Shown here piece after piece: positions 5,094-6,112 of a stretch of DNA of 6,112 nt. The stretch's first letter is position 1; the number at the start of each line of letters is the position of its first letter. This DNA comes from Peptoniphilus_A sp022767005 (lineage in GTDB: Bacteria; Bacillota; Clostridia; Tissierellales; Peptoniphilaceae): NCBI RefSeq assembly GCF_050315115.1, contig NZ_JBNPOJ010000037.1, positions 1 through 6,112 of the forward strand. Reading direction: 5' to 3'. The position numbers were made by a program, and so were the translations under genes. The notes beneath the pieces are model-generated. The model was not told the origin of the DNA and did no database searches. It was given only the letters and a program-made list of their open reading frames with translations.

Positions 5094-5124
5094 TTGACTG
5101 GTACCTTAGGGGCAGTGATATCCT
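5094..5124 (+). promoter_or_regulatory. MerR-type promoter/operator with a 19-bp spacer
   Basis: TTGACT (-35, 5094-5099) and TATCCT (-10, 5119-5124) are separated by 19 bp. This is the hallmark of promoters that MerR-family regulators activate by twisting the DNA to realign the boxes. The spacer holds an imperfect dyad, ACTG (5097-5100) with CAGT (5113-5116), around CCTTAGG (5104-5110). It lies directly before the MerR gene, so autoregulation is the natural reading. Transcription would start near 5131, at the ribosome binding site itself, leaving a leader of about 14 bases. Confidence 0.75.
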
Positions 5125-5144
5125 TTAAATAGAGGAGGGACACT

Positions 5145-5996
5145 ATGCTTAGAAGTGAAGTTCAAAATAGAACGGGTCTTACAAGAAAGGCTATTGAATA
5201 TTATGAGGAAAAGGGATTAATTAATCCCAAAAGACTTGAAAATGGGTATAGAGATTATAGTGATCAAGATATCGAAATTTTAAAAGAAATTTCTTTATTT
5301 TCTAAAGTTGGATTAAGTGTAGCTGAAATTAAAGAAATATTACATTCACAAGATTCTTCATTAGCTACAATTTTAAGAAACAAGGAATATGAATTAGATA
5401 TTGAAAAAAAGAAAAGAGATGTGCTTAAACTTATCATTAATGGAGAAGAACAGGACACTATAAGTAAAGAGCTTGATTTGTTAGAAGCTAATAAAACTAT
5501 ATACGAAAGATTAATGGATAAATTTCCTGGTTATTTTGGACAGCTTTTATTTTCAGCCTACAAAATATTTTTAAATGAATATCTGGAAGAAGATGGAAAA
5601 GAAGCTTTTGAAAAATATATAAATTACTTAGATAATTTACCAGAGTTTCAACTATCAAACGAGGAAAATAGATACATCGAAAGTTTAACTAAATCTTTTT
5701 CTATGGCAGATTTAGAAAAAATTAATGAATCAAAAATTGAAGCAGTGAATAATACTAAAGAATGGTTTAAAGATAATAAAAAATTTATTTCTTATTATGA
5801 AAAATATAAAAAAAGTGATGAGTATTTAAATAGTGAAGCTAAGAAAATACAAGATAGATTGCAAAAATATATGATAGACAATGGATATTATGAAATTGCA
5901 ATACCGCTTATTAGAAAATTTAGCAAATCTTATGATGAATATTATAAAAAATTATCCAAAGCAAATGAAAATTATTTAGAAATGCTTAATAAGTAA
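5145..5996 (+). CDS. MerR-family transcriptional regulator with a long helical C-terminal domain (283 aa)
   Basis: The N-terminus is a MerR winged helix-turn-helix domain (residues 1-70). It has the recognition region TGLTRKAIEYYEEKGLI and the wing ENGYRDYSDQDIEIL, then GLSVAEIKEIL. A dimerising coiled coil follows at about 73-125. The remaining 160 residues are predicted helical and rich in Lys, Glu and Tyr, and contain FPGYFGQLLF (127-136), a segment I associate with a group of Firmicutes MerR regulators. The protein has no cysteine, so it is not a thiol metal or redox sensor of the MerR, CueR or SoxR kind; the long C-terminus suggests a ligand-binding type, ligand unknown. The ATG 5145 start is fixed by AGGAGG 6 bases upstream. 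The gene stands alone between its own 19-bp-spacer promoter and a strong terminator, so it probably controls its own expression and possibly genes elsewhere. The nearby VanZ gene has no matching promoter, so it is not an obvious target. Confidence 0.93.
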   Translation: MLRSEVQNRTGLTRKAIEYYEEKGLINPKRLENGYRDYSDQDIEILKEISLFSKVGLSVAEIKEILHSQDSSLATILRNKEYELDIEKKKRDVLKLIINGEEQDTISKELDLLEANKTIYERLMDKFPGYFGQLLFSAYKIFLNEYLEEDGKEAFEKYINYLDNLPEFQLSNEENRYIESLTKSFSMADLEKINESKIEAVNNTKEWFKDNKKFISYYEKYKKSDEYLNSEAKKIQDRLQKYMIDNGYYEIAIPLIRKFSKSYDEYYKKLSKANENYLEMLNK

Positions 5997-6040
5997 TCTA
6001 AAGAAGTGGTTAAAGATTATTGGATTAAATAAACACAAGG

Positions 6041-6080
6041 AACCTGACCTACCTTATTAATAGGGTAAGTCAGGTTTTTT
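6041..6080 (+). terminator. strong rho-independent terminator of the MerR gene
   Basis: AACCTGAC (6041-6048) pairs with GTCAGGTT (6069-6076). After one C-A mismatch the stem continues TACCTTA (6050-6056) with TAGGGTA (6061-6067), including one wobble pair, and a TTAA loop. A run of Ts follows to 6080. It lies 44 bp after the stop codon. Confidence 0.92.
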
Positions 6081-6112
6081 AATTATAAAAAATTAATATG
6101 TGCCTTTTTATT
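6081..6112. other. AT-rich end of window
   Basis: Only 32 bases remain after the terminator; no feature can be supported. Confidence 0.4.

Noticed and set aside
1..6112. CRISPR array, tRNA or rRNA
   Set aside because: No regularly spaced direct repeats and no cloverleaf or rRNA-like GC-rich segments were seen on either strand.

Overview
The window is AT-rich throughout, uses strong AGGAGG-type ribosome binding sites and carries U-tailed terminators, so it looks like a low-GC Gram-positive bacterium (Firmicutes, Clostridia or Tissierellia-like). I cannot name the species. It reads as the edge of an accessory or mobile region.

Layout: 1-236 is a non-coding leader with two inverted repeats and a possible promoter. 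237-374 encodes a 45-residue SHOCT-like protein, and 430-2202 a 590-residue large serine recombinase with its own extended -10 promoter. Two facing terminators follow (2241-2270 on +, about 2302-2351 on -). They separate the recombinase from a two-gene minus-strand operon: a secreted protein of unknown family (2862-3878) and, 15 bp downstream, a small membrane protein of unknown family (2376-2846). A gene-poor, very AT-rich stretch (3890-4390) leads into what looks like the decayed 3' tail of an RlmD/RumA-type 23S rRNA uracil methyltransferase gene (4398-4500). Then come a VanZ-family membrane protein (4525-4956) and a MerR-family regulator (5145-5996). The regulator has a textbook 19-bp-spacer MerR promoter in front and a strong terminator behind.

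How it may fit together (inference): the recombinase and its SHOCT-like companion are the mobility module, and the secreted/membrane pair is cargo of unknown function. The rlmD-like tail may mark a past or present integration junction, since 3' ends of rum-type methyltransferase genes are known insertion sites for integrative elements. On that view VanZ and MerR would be flanking chromosome or an older insertion.

The oddest signals are two genes (secreted protein and VanZ) whose best ribosome binding site points to an isoleucine codon (ATA and ATT) instead of ATG, and the methyltransferase tail, which becomes continuous if 43 bp are skipped. I found no CRISPR array, tRNA, rRNA or recognisable defence system.
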